Assembly: GCA_013396635.1 (NCBI GenBank)
Contig: WBMW01003194.1
Coordinates: 1-64,000 of the forward strand
Length of the DNA: 64,000 nt
Reading direction: 5' to 3'
Source: Penelope pileata
Taxonomy: Eukaryota > Chordata > Aves > Galliformes > Cracidae
Both the position numbers and the translations under genes were made by a program. The notes beneath the pieces were generated by a model that was not told the origin of the DNA, did not search any database, and worked only from the letters and a program-made list of their open reading frames with translations. Positions 26,450-38,207 of the stretch are shown here, in pieces (positions within the stretch are counted from its first letter, which is position 1; every line of letters begins with the position of its first letter).

Positions 26450-27262
26450 AAATTGTCTTTGCTGAAGTGCCCTAAAAGCTATCCAGTCAGAAGTTAGACA
26501 GCTAGTTACAGAGCTAGTTACAGATAAGAACCTGTCCAATCCATCTCCAAAAGGCACCTGCTGCTGGATAAAGCTGAGCCAATGAGTGATGCTGTGAGAT
26601 CATATTTAAGAAATGGTAAAAATGCTGCACTGCAGCATCTGACCTAGAGGACTGAGCAAATAGCAAATGGCCTTGTAGACACTGAGGTCAGTGCAGAAGG
26701 AGAGCAGGAGGTGCCCCAGGCATGGAGCAGAAGTTCTCCTCAGTCTGTTGAGAGGCCTACGGTGGAGCAGACTACCTCCCTGCAGCTCATGGATGTCACA
26801 TGGAACAGATCTCCACATGCAGCCTGTGCAGGAGCCCACAGTGAAGCAGGTGGATGTGATCTGAAAGAGGCTGCAGCCCACAGAGAGCCCCCACAGGAGC
26901 AGGCCCTGAGCTGGAACTGCAGCTCATGGAGAGGAGCCTGCAGTGGAGCAGGAGGTCTGGAGGAGCTGCTGCCCATGGGGACCCATGCTGAAGCATTGTG
27001 CTCCTAAAGGGTGGGTCCATGATATGGAGCCTTGTTGGAGCCGTGCTTGAAGAACTGCAGGATCAGCTTGGGAAGGCTGGCATTCTATCCCAAGATGAGT
27101 CTGTTTTGCCCATGACAGTAATTGGTGAGTGAGTTCCCTGTCCTTATCTGAACTCATGAACTTTTTTTTTTCAATGTGTTTTAATCCCCTCTTCTGTTCA
27201 GGAGGAGAAGTGAAAGAGAAGCATATTGGTGCTTAGCTACCCATTGGTGTGAAACCACTACA
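26450..27262 (+). mobile_element. GC-rich avian retroviral LTR (probable solo LTR)
   Basis: The stretch resembles a common avian endogenous-retrovirus LTR. Landmarks are AGCCAATGAGTGATG near 26577, a TATA-like CATATTTAAGAA at 26601-26612, a GC-rich repeated middle, the block around 27090-27140 containing GTTTTGCCCATGACAGTAAT, and a terminal ...ACCACTACA at 27262. The order of landmarks gives plus orientation. The left edge is uncertain: a TG start at 26454 (TGTCTTTGCTG) is plausible. No internal gag, pol or env sequence adjoins it, so it is probably a solo LTR. Short frames through the GC-rich middle on both strands are by-products of composition. Confidence 0.75.
26780..26995 (+). repeat. 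Tandem repeats of about 46-52 bp inside the LTR
   Basis: Four to five imperfect units share the pattern CTGCAGC(T/C)CA...GGAGC...GGAGCAGG. They make a local GC-rich island in the AT-rich region. Such repeats in the promoter-proximal part of LTRs are common in several retroviral families. Confidence 0.65.
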
Positions 27263-27357
27263 CCAGCTTATGTCAACAAATATTTACATCAAACTTTATG
27301 TTGCAAACCATTATTTCCAGAGATCACAAGGTGAAAAACTTCAGCCTTACCTTCACA

Positions 27358-27373
27358 TTCCTTAATTAAGGAA
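27358..27373. repeat. 16-bp perfect palindrome
   Basis: TTCCTTAATTAAGGAA is fully self-complementary. It is framed by CCTTCAC upstream and GTGAAGG downstream, so the inverted symmetry extends imperfectly outward. Confidence 0.8.
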
Positions 27374-29753
27374 ATACTTAATTCCCTTACCAAGTGAAGG
27401 GAACTACAAACTCTATTTTTAACTTCACAGTGAGCTGGTATCAAGTTTTTTTTCCTCTTTCAGTTTCTCTTTTTCCATCAGTCAGACTAGATAGTCAGAA
27501 GGATAGCTGTGTGATCACTGATAAGTATGTCCTTTACAGAAGTCTTTGCCTGGCTAACTTTCAGTACATTGACCATCAGTTCATATAAAAAACAACCCTT
27601 TATCTCTACATATATTATGAGTAGACTAGTTATTCCCAAAGATGTGTAAAATAAAGGATTTGTATAAGCAATTTTAAGATCCAGATCAGTAATAATGTCC
27701 ATCTATAAGGTAGGACTTTTCAATATTTTAACAAAATTAAAAACTTCAGTAGCACCTCTAACATGTTATTCTACAAGTGGCATGCAAAATGAAACCAACT
27801 GTAGGGCAAAAGACTACATTGACAAACGGTGTCCCTGTTGACTTCAAGCTACAAAAAGATTAAGAATTTGCTATTTCCCTTAGCAAATGCTGCAAAAATT
27901 ACCAGCCTCTTCTGTCAAATAGATGTATGTTCTCACAAAATTTTTGTCTATTTAATTTTTGCTCACTACATGTGGCATCACATTCTATCAAATAATCATA
28001 GCTGGTGAAGTATTTGTTAAGAATTTTATTTTAAAAAAAACACTTTTGAAAGTGAAGATTTCTCTTTATTTTTCTTTTTGATAACCAAAACAAATCAAGC
28101 TATTTATAGCTTTTACCATGAGGATTTTCTTTAAGACCTTAAACTGTCTATCAGTGCTTTTTTATCACAAATTTCATCCTCTAAGCATGCTTCTTAAAGT
28201 ACGGCTGCTAGATCATTATTTCACTGTTTCAGTAATTCAGTGTATTTTATTGGATTATATTTTCTTATACTATTCATCATCCTTTGTCTCCAAATCTGCA
28301 GGATCTTTTTTCTCTTTTTGCCAGACAGTTGTCCAGAGTTGCTACTTCTCAACATCCTGAAGGGTGTTCCATATTCCTTTTTTTCAAAAAATTTGTCCTT
28401 TTGCAGGATGTTGAATAAAAAATATATAAAAATTTTACTTATTAATTAGGCAATTTCTTCTTTTTGGATCTGAAATTTAGCAGCTCCATATAGAATAGGA
28501 AATTTTGGAAATCTTGATAGCCTCTTAATGTCTGAGAGATGCTCTCAGTTTACTTATTTGCTATCTATAAAAATTGCATAGACATCCTTTTAAAGATTTG
28601 TCAGGGTAGAATTCAATAGATAAAAAATTATTATGTCAGTTTTAGAGCTGATGTACTTTTAAAAATATACGCATAAATATCCTCAAAGAGATCTTAATGT
28701 TAACTTTTATCATCATGTAATTCACTTTTATATGTGATACTACAAAGGAAACACTAACCAACAAAAGCACTTAACAAAGCCCTTGCTATGTGTTAAGAAC
28801 TTGCTATTACCACAATTAGGATACTGGAGCATTTAACTTCATCCTGAATTGGTTCCTTCATGCTCCTACTAACCAGTTTCGAATGGCCAATCTTTTAAAA
28901 TTGTGGGTACTATGGTAACTGGAGGTTTCAAGGTGTCGTAGAGTACTCTTCACATTGAATAGTAGTCTATTTGCGTCTGCTGTGAAAATGCACAGAAGGC
29001 TTTTTGTTATCTTCTAAATGAAACTACTTATACTAAAGTTGCACTATGCTAGTGTTTTTGAAGCACCATTTTAAAACTATAAAATCAGAAAATAAGTCAA
29101 ATAAATGCAGTTTTTCTCACAATTAAAGCTCCTATGCAGAACAGCAGAAATTTCTTAGCTCAATGTAAATAAATAAACATCTGTTACTTTCTTTAGCAAA
29201 AAAGCACAAAGAAACACAAATCAAAACAAAGCAGAACCAAGGTGCTCAGAGATAAGTTGCAATCATCATTACAAAATTAGACAAATTATGCGATGTCATG
29301 TTTAATCCAGATAATTTTAAGCAGTTTTTGAGCATCCTCCTCCCTCTCCCTTTTTAAACTCAAGATTTTTAAACTCTGTTTGGGTTGTCCTGTAACAGAT
29401 TTAACTTGCAGATAATGTTGTCATGTGTGTTTTTTTGTTGGTGGTGATCATTTTCTTTTTGCTTTCTTGAAATTACTCTGCCAATAAACATTTTACTCTT
29501 TGTAAGCAAATTAGATTATTTTGGTGTAATGTTCAATTTGAATAGTACAAAATAAATGAATGAACAAGAAGAAAAAGAAAAAGAGATCTTTTTCTTTTAT
29601 AATGATGTCTCATCTCAAGTTATTTGCATTGAGAGATTGACTTGTTAAACTTTTTTACACCATCTGTGAGAGTCTGAGAATAACAGTGCTGATAGCCAAA
29701 GGCTCTAAATATCACAACTGTACAATGGACATAAAAAAAAAAAAGAAAAAAAC

Positions 29754-29775
29754 AGCAACAACAACAACAAAAACA
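29754..29775. repeat. (CAA)n microsatellite
   Basis: CAGCAACAACAACAACAAAA follows an A-rich run. No other feature is associated with it. Confidence 0.8.
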
Positions 29776-32700
29776 AGCACCTGATACTGAGACTTTTGGC
29801 ACATCTTTTCCAACGTAATTTTGAAGAATGTTTTCTTTTATTTTCATTATTACACACAGCTGTCCCTAACTTGAGAGTCAGTGGCTCACAAAGTTTGATT
29901 ACACAAATAACATTTATCTGCTCCTTGCTAAATTTGTTTACCTGATCCTCAGTCCTATCGTTTTCTCTAAATCTTTTATCTCCAAGTAGCTATAAGCATT
30001 CACTTCTTTTTTCTTCCTTCCATGCATCTTTGAATTGATACTTATTCTGTGTGCCATTCAATTTTTAAAAATTTATTTTTCTGAGTTTTTTTATTTCCAG
30101 AAAGAACGTTTCATTTTTTATGACCTCTTAGTCTTTCTCTTCTCTCCAGTTAGAAATCACACACATTTATCTAGTTGGTAAATAAAGTACTGCCTTTAAA
30201 AGCCTAATTTTTGTTTTTGAGGTGGCTTCTATTTTTTCAGTTTCAATGCCACAGCTATTCTCCTCATGTCTAATCCCTTTCTGATATTTGCTCCTGTCTC
30301 GGTCAAAGGCTGAATACAGGCATAAAGCCCTTCAGCCTGCTCAAGCTTTCCCATTCCCTCATAGCCTCTGCAAATTTTCTGTAATAAATCTTTTTGATCT
30401 TTGAATATATGATTGCATTCTCAACACAACAAAGCTCATGTTTTATATAAGTGTAGCGGAAATCCCATCTTGAGCATTATCAGACATACCCCGCCATGTC
30501 CCATCAAATCCTAATTGGCTTAGTGAAACTAAAAATTAAAGGACAGCCCAAATGTTGAATGAAGTTCCTTGTAATCCTTATGCTTTTTACTCATCATGTA
30601 TCTGTTCAGCTGATATTTCCTTCTAGATTTAAGTCTTTTAACATGATTCCATATGCATATAAAACTGAATAAAAAAAGAAATTACTAACACTATCAAACC
30701 TTTTATTCAGCTGATGTTAGTAAGAATATTCATTCTTGTCCTAGTATTGTCCTGTATCTGTCCAGATCAAATAAATCCCTGTATTTTTATGCAGAGCGAG
30801 TAATGAGATACATTCCTTGGTGAATTCAATAGATATGGAACATCTTTGTTTTGTTTGATCTTTTTAATCCTGAATGCTGTTCTAGATTTTAAGAGAGGTT
30901 CACTTTCCACAGATCAGTCAAAAGTATGGAGAAAAAAAAATCAATGATAAATATAATTTCATGCAATAAATCTATCTGCATTATTTTCTCTGGAGAAAAA
31001 TAATTCTCCTTCTTAGGGAAGAGGAAAACACTTAATAGCTCTGGTAAATTGTTGTGCTCCCCTTGGCTGATTCTTCACTTCTTTCCTTCCTTTTTCTTCA
31101 CCACCTTCTCCTTCTCTGTCTCCATCATTGTTGGTACACTGGAAAAATATTACTACAGTTTATGGCATTGCAAGTACATATATTCAAGATACTTCACCTT
31201 CTGAAATGTTGTGCACTGAAATATTTGCTGTATTTATCTTATTCGTCAATTGTTTACTTCCCAACCAACAGAAATGTTGCTTTTATAAATCTTTGAAGAT
31301 CCAAAACTTTTTAAAGGCGATTTTAGGGAACAATAGTACTTGAAAATAAAAGCCTTGTGAAAAAAGGAAAAAATTACATTTTTCTAAGTGTTTATTCTTT
31401 TTTATAATGATAGAAAATTGGATCAAATGCAGTTCAGAAATCAATTTTGGCTACATTGTCTGAGAGCTGATAATCTTGAAAAATATATAAGCTGTACTTA
31501 AACTCAAAACCTTGGAAAACAACATGTTAAATCCAACTCTTAAGTGTTTGTTCTTGTATATTTTTAATGTCAATATATAAAAATGGCAATAATATTTGTA
31601 GCATGAAAGATACAGTATTTCAATAATTTATTCTTATTAGTTATATGATAAAATCTTAGTCTAATAAGCAGACAGCTACTTTATTGATAATTTTATATTA
31701 GCCAAATCTTTGATAGTTCTCACTATGAGGAGCCTGTGCTTTTCCAATAACCTACATGAACTAAATGTGATCACTAACTAAGTAGCATTGCCTATAAAAT
31801 TGTGAATATTTTCATTTCTGAGAGAGTGATACCTGGAACGTGGATCTTTTTCAGTGATTCCTATATTATCAGTTATTGAGGGTCATGACCTATGGTTGTA
31901 AAAAGTAGGTAATCTTCAGTTTATTTTCTATATTTGGACATATTTTTATCTTGCCACTTAAGCTGGAAGGTCTGAGTGGTTTAAATCTGATGTCACAGCT
32001 CTTGAAAACTAAGATAAAAATGTGTATCAAATTCTCCTTTTATCTGTTATACAAAAGATTTTAAAATAGTTTGCCTTATATGATATTTTTTAACACATTC
32101 AGGTTCAGAACTCATCAACTGATATTGATCCAAGACCATCAACTGCTCTGAAATTACTATTTTAAGACAAAATACAACTTGACATTTTATATGGGGGATG
32201 AAAAACAGTGGGATACATTCTGCCTAGATGAGGCCATCTTAGTCACTCTTTAGACTAAACTCTGCCTTCTCTGTTCAAGGGAAGAAAGAAGAAGGATGTG
32301 ACTTCAATTACCGGAGATGTTATCAAAAGATGTAGACAGACAGAAAATGATCCTGAAACGATCCTTTGAAGATCACTTTTCTTTGTTGAAGGTACAGAGA
32401 TTTTCTGAAGGTAAAGAAACACCAAAGGCAACATCAGATGCCCTCCTCCACTTAGGATTTACTCCATTTGGATCCCTCCTTTAATAAAATTCACAGGGGA
32501 AGGAGGCTGTCATTTTTTAAAACAGATAATGTTGAAGTCAACTATGCTCTCTCACACTTTGTGCCTAATAATCTGGAGGATGGAGTCACTGAGCAAAGGA
32601 AATCTTACTTTTCAGTCAGTGGTAGATGGAAAAGATGGGGAGGAGGAAAAAGAGCAGCTGGAGCAGCTGCTTCTATTCCACGAAATCTAGATCAGTTTGT

Positions 32701-32806
32701 GTCCAGAAGAAAAAGAATAGTGATGGTAATAGGAAGAGAACCATCTTCTCTGAATATAATTTAGTGGATATGTCTTTCCACTTGAAAGTCTTGGTTTCAG
32801 CTGAGA

Positions 32807-33099
32807 CAGGATGTGATCAACAAAATAACTGCTATGTCTCCATCAACCAGCAAAAAACTTTCTTAGGCATTGTGGATTTTTGGAAAATGCATATTCTGAG
32901 TTACAGTCTGATTGTAAGTCCTCTCTAACAAGTGACCTGGAAGAATGATTTCACGTGGGGCCCTGAGCAACAAGAAGCCTTTGTACAAATTAAACAGGAG
33001 ATGCAGTAGCCCTTGGGCCAGTCCTGGCAGGGCAAGATGTAACAAATGTGCTTTACATCAGAGCTGTGGAAATGGCCCCAAACTGGGCTCCAAAGAAAC
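32807..33099 (+). pseudogene. ERVL-like retroviral pol remnant (reverse transcriptase thumb/connection)
   Basis: A short, broken piece of endogenous-retrovirus pol. Sub-segments in different frames resemble the region just C-terminal of the reverse transcriptase palm; FTWGPEQQEAF is the clearest motif. The frame is disrupted by at least one early shift, a TAA at 32926-32928, a TAG at 33007-33009, and a further shift beyond that. The polymerase palm, RNase H, integrase, gag and env are not recognisable nearby, so the locus is inert. At 33100 it is cut directly by an LTR fragment in the opposite orientation. Resemblance to avian ERVL-type pol is from recall and moderately sure. Confidence 0.72.
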
Positions 33100-33385
33100 T
33101 GTTATGATTTAACCCAGCAGGCAGCTAAGCACTGCACAGTCATTCACTTCCTCCCTCTCCTCCCAGTGGAATGGGGAAGAGAATCAGAAAAAAAAGCAAT
33201 GAAGAAGAATGTGTGGATTGAGATAAAAACTATTTACTAAGAAAAGGAAAAGAAGAATAATAATAGTGATGATAATAATGTAATATATATTTACAAAACA
33301 AGTGATGCACAAAACAGTTGCTCACCACCTACTGATCCAGTGGGTGCCCAGGCAGTCTCTGAGCAGTGGTTGCCTCCCTGGTCAT
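33100..33385 (-). mobile_element. ERVL-like LTR fragment, minus orientation (3' part)
   Basis: The plus strand starts TGTTATGATTTAACCCAGCA, the reverse complement of an LTR 3' terminus ending ...TAACA. Read on the minus strand it also contains GTGAGCAACTGTTTTGTGCA and a degenerate AT-rich run, features shared in order with the LTRs at 42409-42934 and 49877-50436. The 5' (U3) half of the LTR is missing: homology fades near 33385. It lies against the pol remnant in inverted orientation, so it is not that provirus's own downstream LTR in its original arrangement. Confidence 0.82.
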
Positions 33386-34449
33386 TCCTAAAAATGGCTC
33401 TACAACTCTAGTCTCCTAAGCTACAAATAAGCCTCCTAGCTACCAAGGTACAAAAAGGATGGTGGTACTATCACATTTGGTTTCTCTCTATACTTGTCTT
33501 GAAACAGCACCTAAGGGAGTAGATAGACATCTATTTCCCAGACAGACCCTCCTGTGGGCTCACTGGAACATATCAGGCCAACCAGAGACTTAATTTGGGG
33601 AATGAAATAAACTACAGGTCAGGATGTGAATGATTGCTATTCCAGATTCAAGCAAGTTCCTCAATAACCCAAGTCTTAATTTCTGAAGCATATCCTACCT
33701 GTGATTACTAAACACACATAAGAATGTCATGTCACTCTAGTGGGATGTATGGACCAAACTTAGTATGTAAACAAGATAAAACTGTTTGTATTAAAGAATG
33801 CGTGTGGTTTAAAGCTTCAGGGAAAAAAAAAAAGAACAACAAAAAAAAAACACAATTATTCTCATACTTCTCATACAGCTTTTATTTCAACAGTATTATA
33901 TTCTATTTAAAAAATAATTCATAACTTTCAGTGAAAAAGGTAGTGTAGAAATGTTGTTATTTTCATTTTTTTTACTGCTTCCAAAAAAAGCTACCCTTTT
34001 TTAGATTTTTTTAAAATCTATGAGGAGCTTGAAAGCCGTGTAGGACTAATAAAGGTATATTCTTGCAGGAAGAATGGTGACCCCATAGTGGAAACAAAAA
34101 AATTACTGGAATTCCACTGCCTTAAGAGGCATACATTGTCATGGGAATAGCCAAGACTGTCTGAAAGTGGTACATTTTACTCAGCAGCAATGCTACTTTG
34201 CTGCAAAGTTCATTAATATTTCACTTTATTTCCCCACTATTATTGTTGGTTTTAAACTTTACTGATGGCTGCCTATTAGACATCAAGGAAGGCTTCATGA
34301 AAATCCTGGTCTTCAAACCACTGTAACTTTCACAGTAGAAATTCAGGAATATGCAAATTCAAGATTTTGACAAAAGTTTTTGTTATGACTGAAAATGCAC
34401 TTTATATTCTGTAAGTAATGCAATATCACACAAAGTTAGCGATATCAGA
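33386..34449. other. Unannotated sequence between LTR fragment and N
   Basis: No domain is recognised. It contains a short hairpin, TAGATTTTTTTAAAATCTA near 34003-34021, and A-runs near 33823-33850. It could be further degraded retroviral or host DNA. Confidence 0.45.
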
Positions 34450-34760
34450 NGGGAAGGAGGCTGTCATTTTTTAAAACAGATAATGTTGAAGTCAACTATG
34501 CTCTCTCACACTTTGTGCCTAATAATCTGGAGGATGGAGTCACTGAGCAAAGGAAATCTTACTTTTCAGTCAGTGGTAGATGGAAAAGATGGGGAGGAGG
34601 AAAAAGAGCAGCTGGAGCAGCTGCTTCTATTCCACGAAATCTAGATCAGTTTGTGTCCAGAAGAAAAAGAATAGTGATGGTAATAGGAAGAGAACCATCT
34701 TCTCTGAATATAATTTAGTGGATATGTCTTTCCACTTGAAAGTCTTGGTTTCAGCTGAGA

Positions 34761-35053
34761 CAGGATGTGATCAACAAAATAACTGCTATGTCTCCATCAA
34801 CCAGCAAAAAACTTTCTTAGGCATTGTGGATTTTTGGAAAATGCATATTCTGAGTTACAGTCTGATTGTAAGTCCTCTCTAACAAGTGACCTGGAAGAAT
34901 GATTTCACGTGGGGCCCTGAGCAACAAGAAGCCTTTGTACAAATTAAACAGGAGATGCAGTAGCCCTTGGGCCAGTCCTGGCAGGGCAAGATGTAACAAA
35001 TGTGCTTTACATCAGAGCTGTGGAAATGGCCCCAAACTGGGCTCCAAAGAAAC
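34761..35053 (+). pseudogene. Duplicate record of the ERVL-like pol remnant
   Basis: Identical to 32807-33099 and located inside the second copy of the apparent assembly duplication. It carries the same stops and shifts, which would be an unlikely coincidence for two independent loci. Treat it as the same locus. Confidence 0.85.
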
Positions 35054-35339
35054 TGTTATGATTTAACCCAGCAGGCAGCTAAGCACTGCACAGTCATTCA
35101 CTTCCTCCCTCTCCTCCCAGTGGAATGGGGAAGAGAATCAGAAAAAAAAGCAATGAAGAAGAATGTGTGGATTGAGATAAAAACTATTTACTAAGAAAAG
35201 GAAAAGAAGAATAATAATAGTGATGATAATAATGTAATATATATTTACAAAACAAGTGATGCACAAAACAGTTGCTCACCACCTACTGATCCAGTGGGTG
35301 CCCAGGCAGTCTCTGAGCAGTGGTTGCCTCCCTGGTCAT
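35054..35339 (-). mobile_element. Duplicate record of the minus-strand LTR fragment
   Basis: Identical to 33100-33385 inside the second copy of the apparent assembly duplication. It is not an independent insertion. Confidence 0.85.
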
Positions 35340-36910
35340 TCCTAAAAATGGCTCTACAACTCTAGTCTCCTAAGCTACAAATAAGCCTCCTAGCTACCAA
35401 GGTACAAAAAGGATGGTGGTACTATCACATTTGGTTTCTCTCTATACTTGTCTTGAAACAGCACCTAAGGGAGTAGATAGACATCTATTTCCCAGACAGA
35501 CCCTCCTGTGGGCTCACTGGAACATATCAGGCCAACCAGAGACTTAATTTGGGGAATGAAATAAACTACAGGTCAGGATGTGAATGATTGCTATTCCAGA
35601 TTCAAGCAAGTTCCTCAATAACCCAAGTCTTAATTTCTGAAGCATATCCTACCTGTGATTACTAAACACACATAAGAATGTCATGTCACTCTAGTGGGAT
35701 GTATGGACCAAACTTAGTATGTAAACAAGATAAAACTGTTTGTATTAAAGAATGCGTGTGGTTTAAAGCTTCAGGGAAAAAAAAAAAGAACAACAAAAAA
35801 AAAACACAATTATTCTCATACTTCTCATACAGCTTTTATTTCAACAGTATTATATTCTATTTAAAAAATAATTCATAACTTTCAGTGAAAAAGGTAGTGT
35901 AGAAATGTTGTTATTTTCATTTTTTTTACTGCTTCCAAAAAAAGCTACCCTTTTTTAGATTTTTTTAAAATCTATGAGGAGCTTGAAAGCCGTGTAGGAC
36001 TAATAAAGGTATATTCTTGCAGGAAGAATGGTGACCCCATAGTGGAAACAAAAAAATTACTGGAATTCCACTGCCTTAAGAGGCATACATTGTCATGGGA
36101 ATAGCCAAGACTGTCTGAAAGTGGTACATTTTACTCAGCAGCAATGCTACTTTGCTGCAAAGTTCATTAATATTTCACTTTATTTCCCCACTATTATTGT
36201 TGGTTTTAAACTTTACTGATGGCTGCCTATTAGACATCAAGGAAGGCTTCATGAAAATCCTGGTCTTCAAACCACTGTAACTTTCACAGTAGAAATTCAG
36301 GAATATGCAAATTCAAGATTTTGACAAAAGTTTTTGTTATGACTGAAAATGCACTTTATATTCTGTAAGTAATGCAATATCACACAAAGTTAGCGATATC
36401 AGAGACTGAAGGCTCACTTTTAGGCCTAAAATGTAAAGTTCATTAGGTAAATCTGGAGAAAGAAAATGCTGGAAGGAGGGATAGGATGGAGAGAGGCAGT
36501 ACATAGTGCTCAGCTCTACATATTCCGGTTTTGAAAGATCAGCAATTCAGTTTTACAAGTTCAACTTGTATTTTGCTGATGCTCCAGAGTGTCATGGATC
36601 AGTACTTGAATGCAATATTGACTTTCCTAAAACTCTGTTTAGACTACTAGTACTGTATATTCACATTCAGCCATCGTCATGCACATTCTGACAAAGATGT
36701 GGAATAGTAATGAACAGCATTATGTTGTGATGACTTGGATAATCAATGTCTGTATTTGAATGACCTGGAGTGAACAGATCAATCTCCATGTGTAATAGTT
36801 CACATCAGTCGCAAAAAAAGAGATGAAATCTTTTTTGCTGTGCTAATAAAAGAAAGAGAATTCTTAGTTTGTTTCTTTGTAGCACAAAAATTTCAGTTGG
36901 GAAAGTGTTG

Positions 36911-36983
36911 TTTTATTTTTCTTTTCTTTTCTTTTTCTTTTTTTTTTTTCTTTTTTTTTCCTTTCTTTTTTTTTTTTTTTTTT
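36911..36983. repeat. Pyrimidine (T-rich, CTTTT-like) tract
   Basis: About 70 bases of T with scattered single C residues on the plus strand, ending in a long T-run. Confidence 0.9.
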
Positions 36984-37239
36984 AAACTGCCAGAGGGAAC
37001 TGTTTTCTCAGAGATGAAAAAATAAAAAGAGATTTGGGATGCTTCTTGCAGGCTGTGCAAGTTTTAGCTGCAAGTTTTTTAGCTGCAGTGAAACTTGTTT
37101 TCCTTCATCTCCCTCAAAGTACTGATTTTGAGATGACAGGTCTATATAATAGGGAATACAAAAGAAAGTGTGTGTTTAAAAAATGCTCTTTCTTGTAAAG
37201 GCTGCAGGGTTTTAGGATGACTTTTTTAAAAATCTGGAA

Positions 37240-37745
37240 AGTAGACAGAAGAGAAGAATTTCAATCATAAGAGCTACAGGGCACACCAGGAGGCATCAGA
37301 GAAAGCAACTGGAAATAAATAAATAAATAGATAAATAAATAAATGCACAGAAAGAGTGGGATGGAGAATGAGGTAGAAATCAGTGGAATGATAAGGGTGA
37401 TAAGAAAGTGAAGGTGGGTAACCAGAGAGGATGAAGAGCAGCAGGAGAGGAAAAATAAATAAGAGATAAAGAAGGGGAAGAACCAGAAGGAGAGGAAAAG
37501 CAAAGCTGAGTGAGAAAAGGAAGAGAGAAAAGAGATTAAGAAAAAAATCAATTGCACAGGGCTGGGAGGAAAAAGATACTGAGATACTACAGTGATATAA
37601 AAGCTGTAGAAATGATTGTATAGGTTATATACAAAAATAAGAGAAGTAAAGCAAGATAGGGTCGAGGAGAAAGGATGAGAGATCAGAAGGAAGGGGAAAA
37701 AGAAACAATTAGGATAAGAGTAATGATACTGAGCTGCAAAGGCCA
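37240..37745. repeat. Long purine-rich tract with (AAAT)n core
   Basis: About 500 bases are strongly biased to A and G on the plus strand, with an (AAAT)n run at about 37312-37344. The bias removes stop codons from one minus-strand frame and creates a spurious 161-codon ORF rich in Phe, Ser, Leu and Tyr. Confidence 0.8.
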
Positions 37746-38098
37746 AGAGGATGGACTAGGTATACATCAGCAGTCAGTCAAGTCCAGGATATCTTACTGC
37801 TGGTTAATGACTCTTAACTAAAGAACTGTGAATACCTGATTTTCTGTTTGAGCCATGGAACTGAAAAGTGGAGAAGAAAGAATGAGTTTATTTTAAACTG
37901 AATTCACTTTAAAAAAAAAAAAGAAAATTCTCATCAGTGGAAAACCTGAATCTTTTTCCCCAGATGATTAATGGGGTTTTGTGACTATTTCCTATGATTG
38001 CACAAGCTGTGCCTTGGACTAAGACACCTAAGGATTCACATTGTCTTAGATAAACCACATGATATCCTAATCGCAATTGTTTTCTCTCTCTCACTCAG

Positions 38099-38207
38099 CA
38101 AAACCTTACATGAAGTAGATATTGACAGCATCCCAAATTCAGCGTATACTGGAAGGATAAATCCAAGGAAGAATCAGACCTTTTACCTGACTAACAGCAG
38201 TGCTAGA
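38099..38207 (+). other. Exon-like segment with canonical splice signals
   Basis: A 109-bp open segment is preceded by a strong polypyrimidine tract and AG (TTTTCTCTCTCTCACTCAG, ending at 38098). It is followed by GTGAGT at 38208. The encoded stretch includes HEVDIDSIPNSAYTGRINP and two NxT/S sequons. I do not recognise the protein. Acceptor- and donor-like motifs are frequent by chance in AT-rich DNA, and there is no second exon in a compatible phase nearby. It could be an internal exon of a large gene whose intron forms the rest of this region, or chance. Confidence 0.2.

Larger units (their letters stand above)
27263..32496. other. 5.2-kb unannotated AT-rich interval
   Basis: No recognisable gene. 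Features seen are a 16-bp perfect palindrome at 27358-27373, a (CAA)n run near 29754-29775 and polypyrimidine stretches near 30000-30240. The last few hundred bases may belong to the retroviral remnant that follows, but I could not recognise them. Confidence 0.5.
32497..34449. repeat. False tandem duplication 2, first copy
   Basis: These 1953 bases recur at 34451-36403 after a single N at 34450. Sampled stretches across the whole length, including homopolymers and the AAT-rich run near 33255-33290, are identical. A genuine duplication would not be expected to have an N exactly at its junction. Confidence 0.92.
34451..36403. repeat. False tandem duplication 2, second copy
   Basis: Second copy, offset 1954. 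Genuine downstream sequence continues from 36404. Everything annotated within 32497-34449 appears here again and should be counted once. Confidence 0.92.

Noticed and set aside
26711..27157. Four overlapping ORFs on both strands (74-98 codons)
   Set aside because: They are by-products of the GC-rich tandem repeats in an LTR.
32468..36403. Apparent two-unit array carrying repeated ORFs, suggestive of a tandem gene system
   Set aside because: The units are identical with a single N at the join; explained as an assembly artefact containing a decayed retroviral remnant.
37261..37746. 161-codon minus-strand ORF rich in Phe, Ser, Leu and Tyr
   Set aside because: It lies entirely in a purine-rich tract, whose bias removes stop codons from the opposite strand; no domain is visible.
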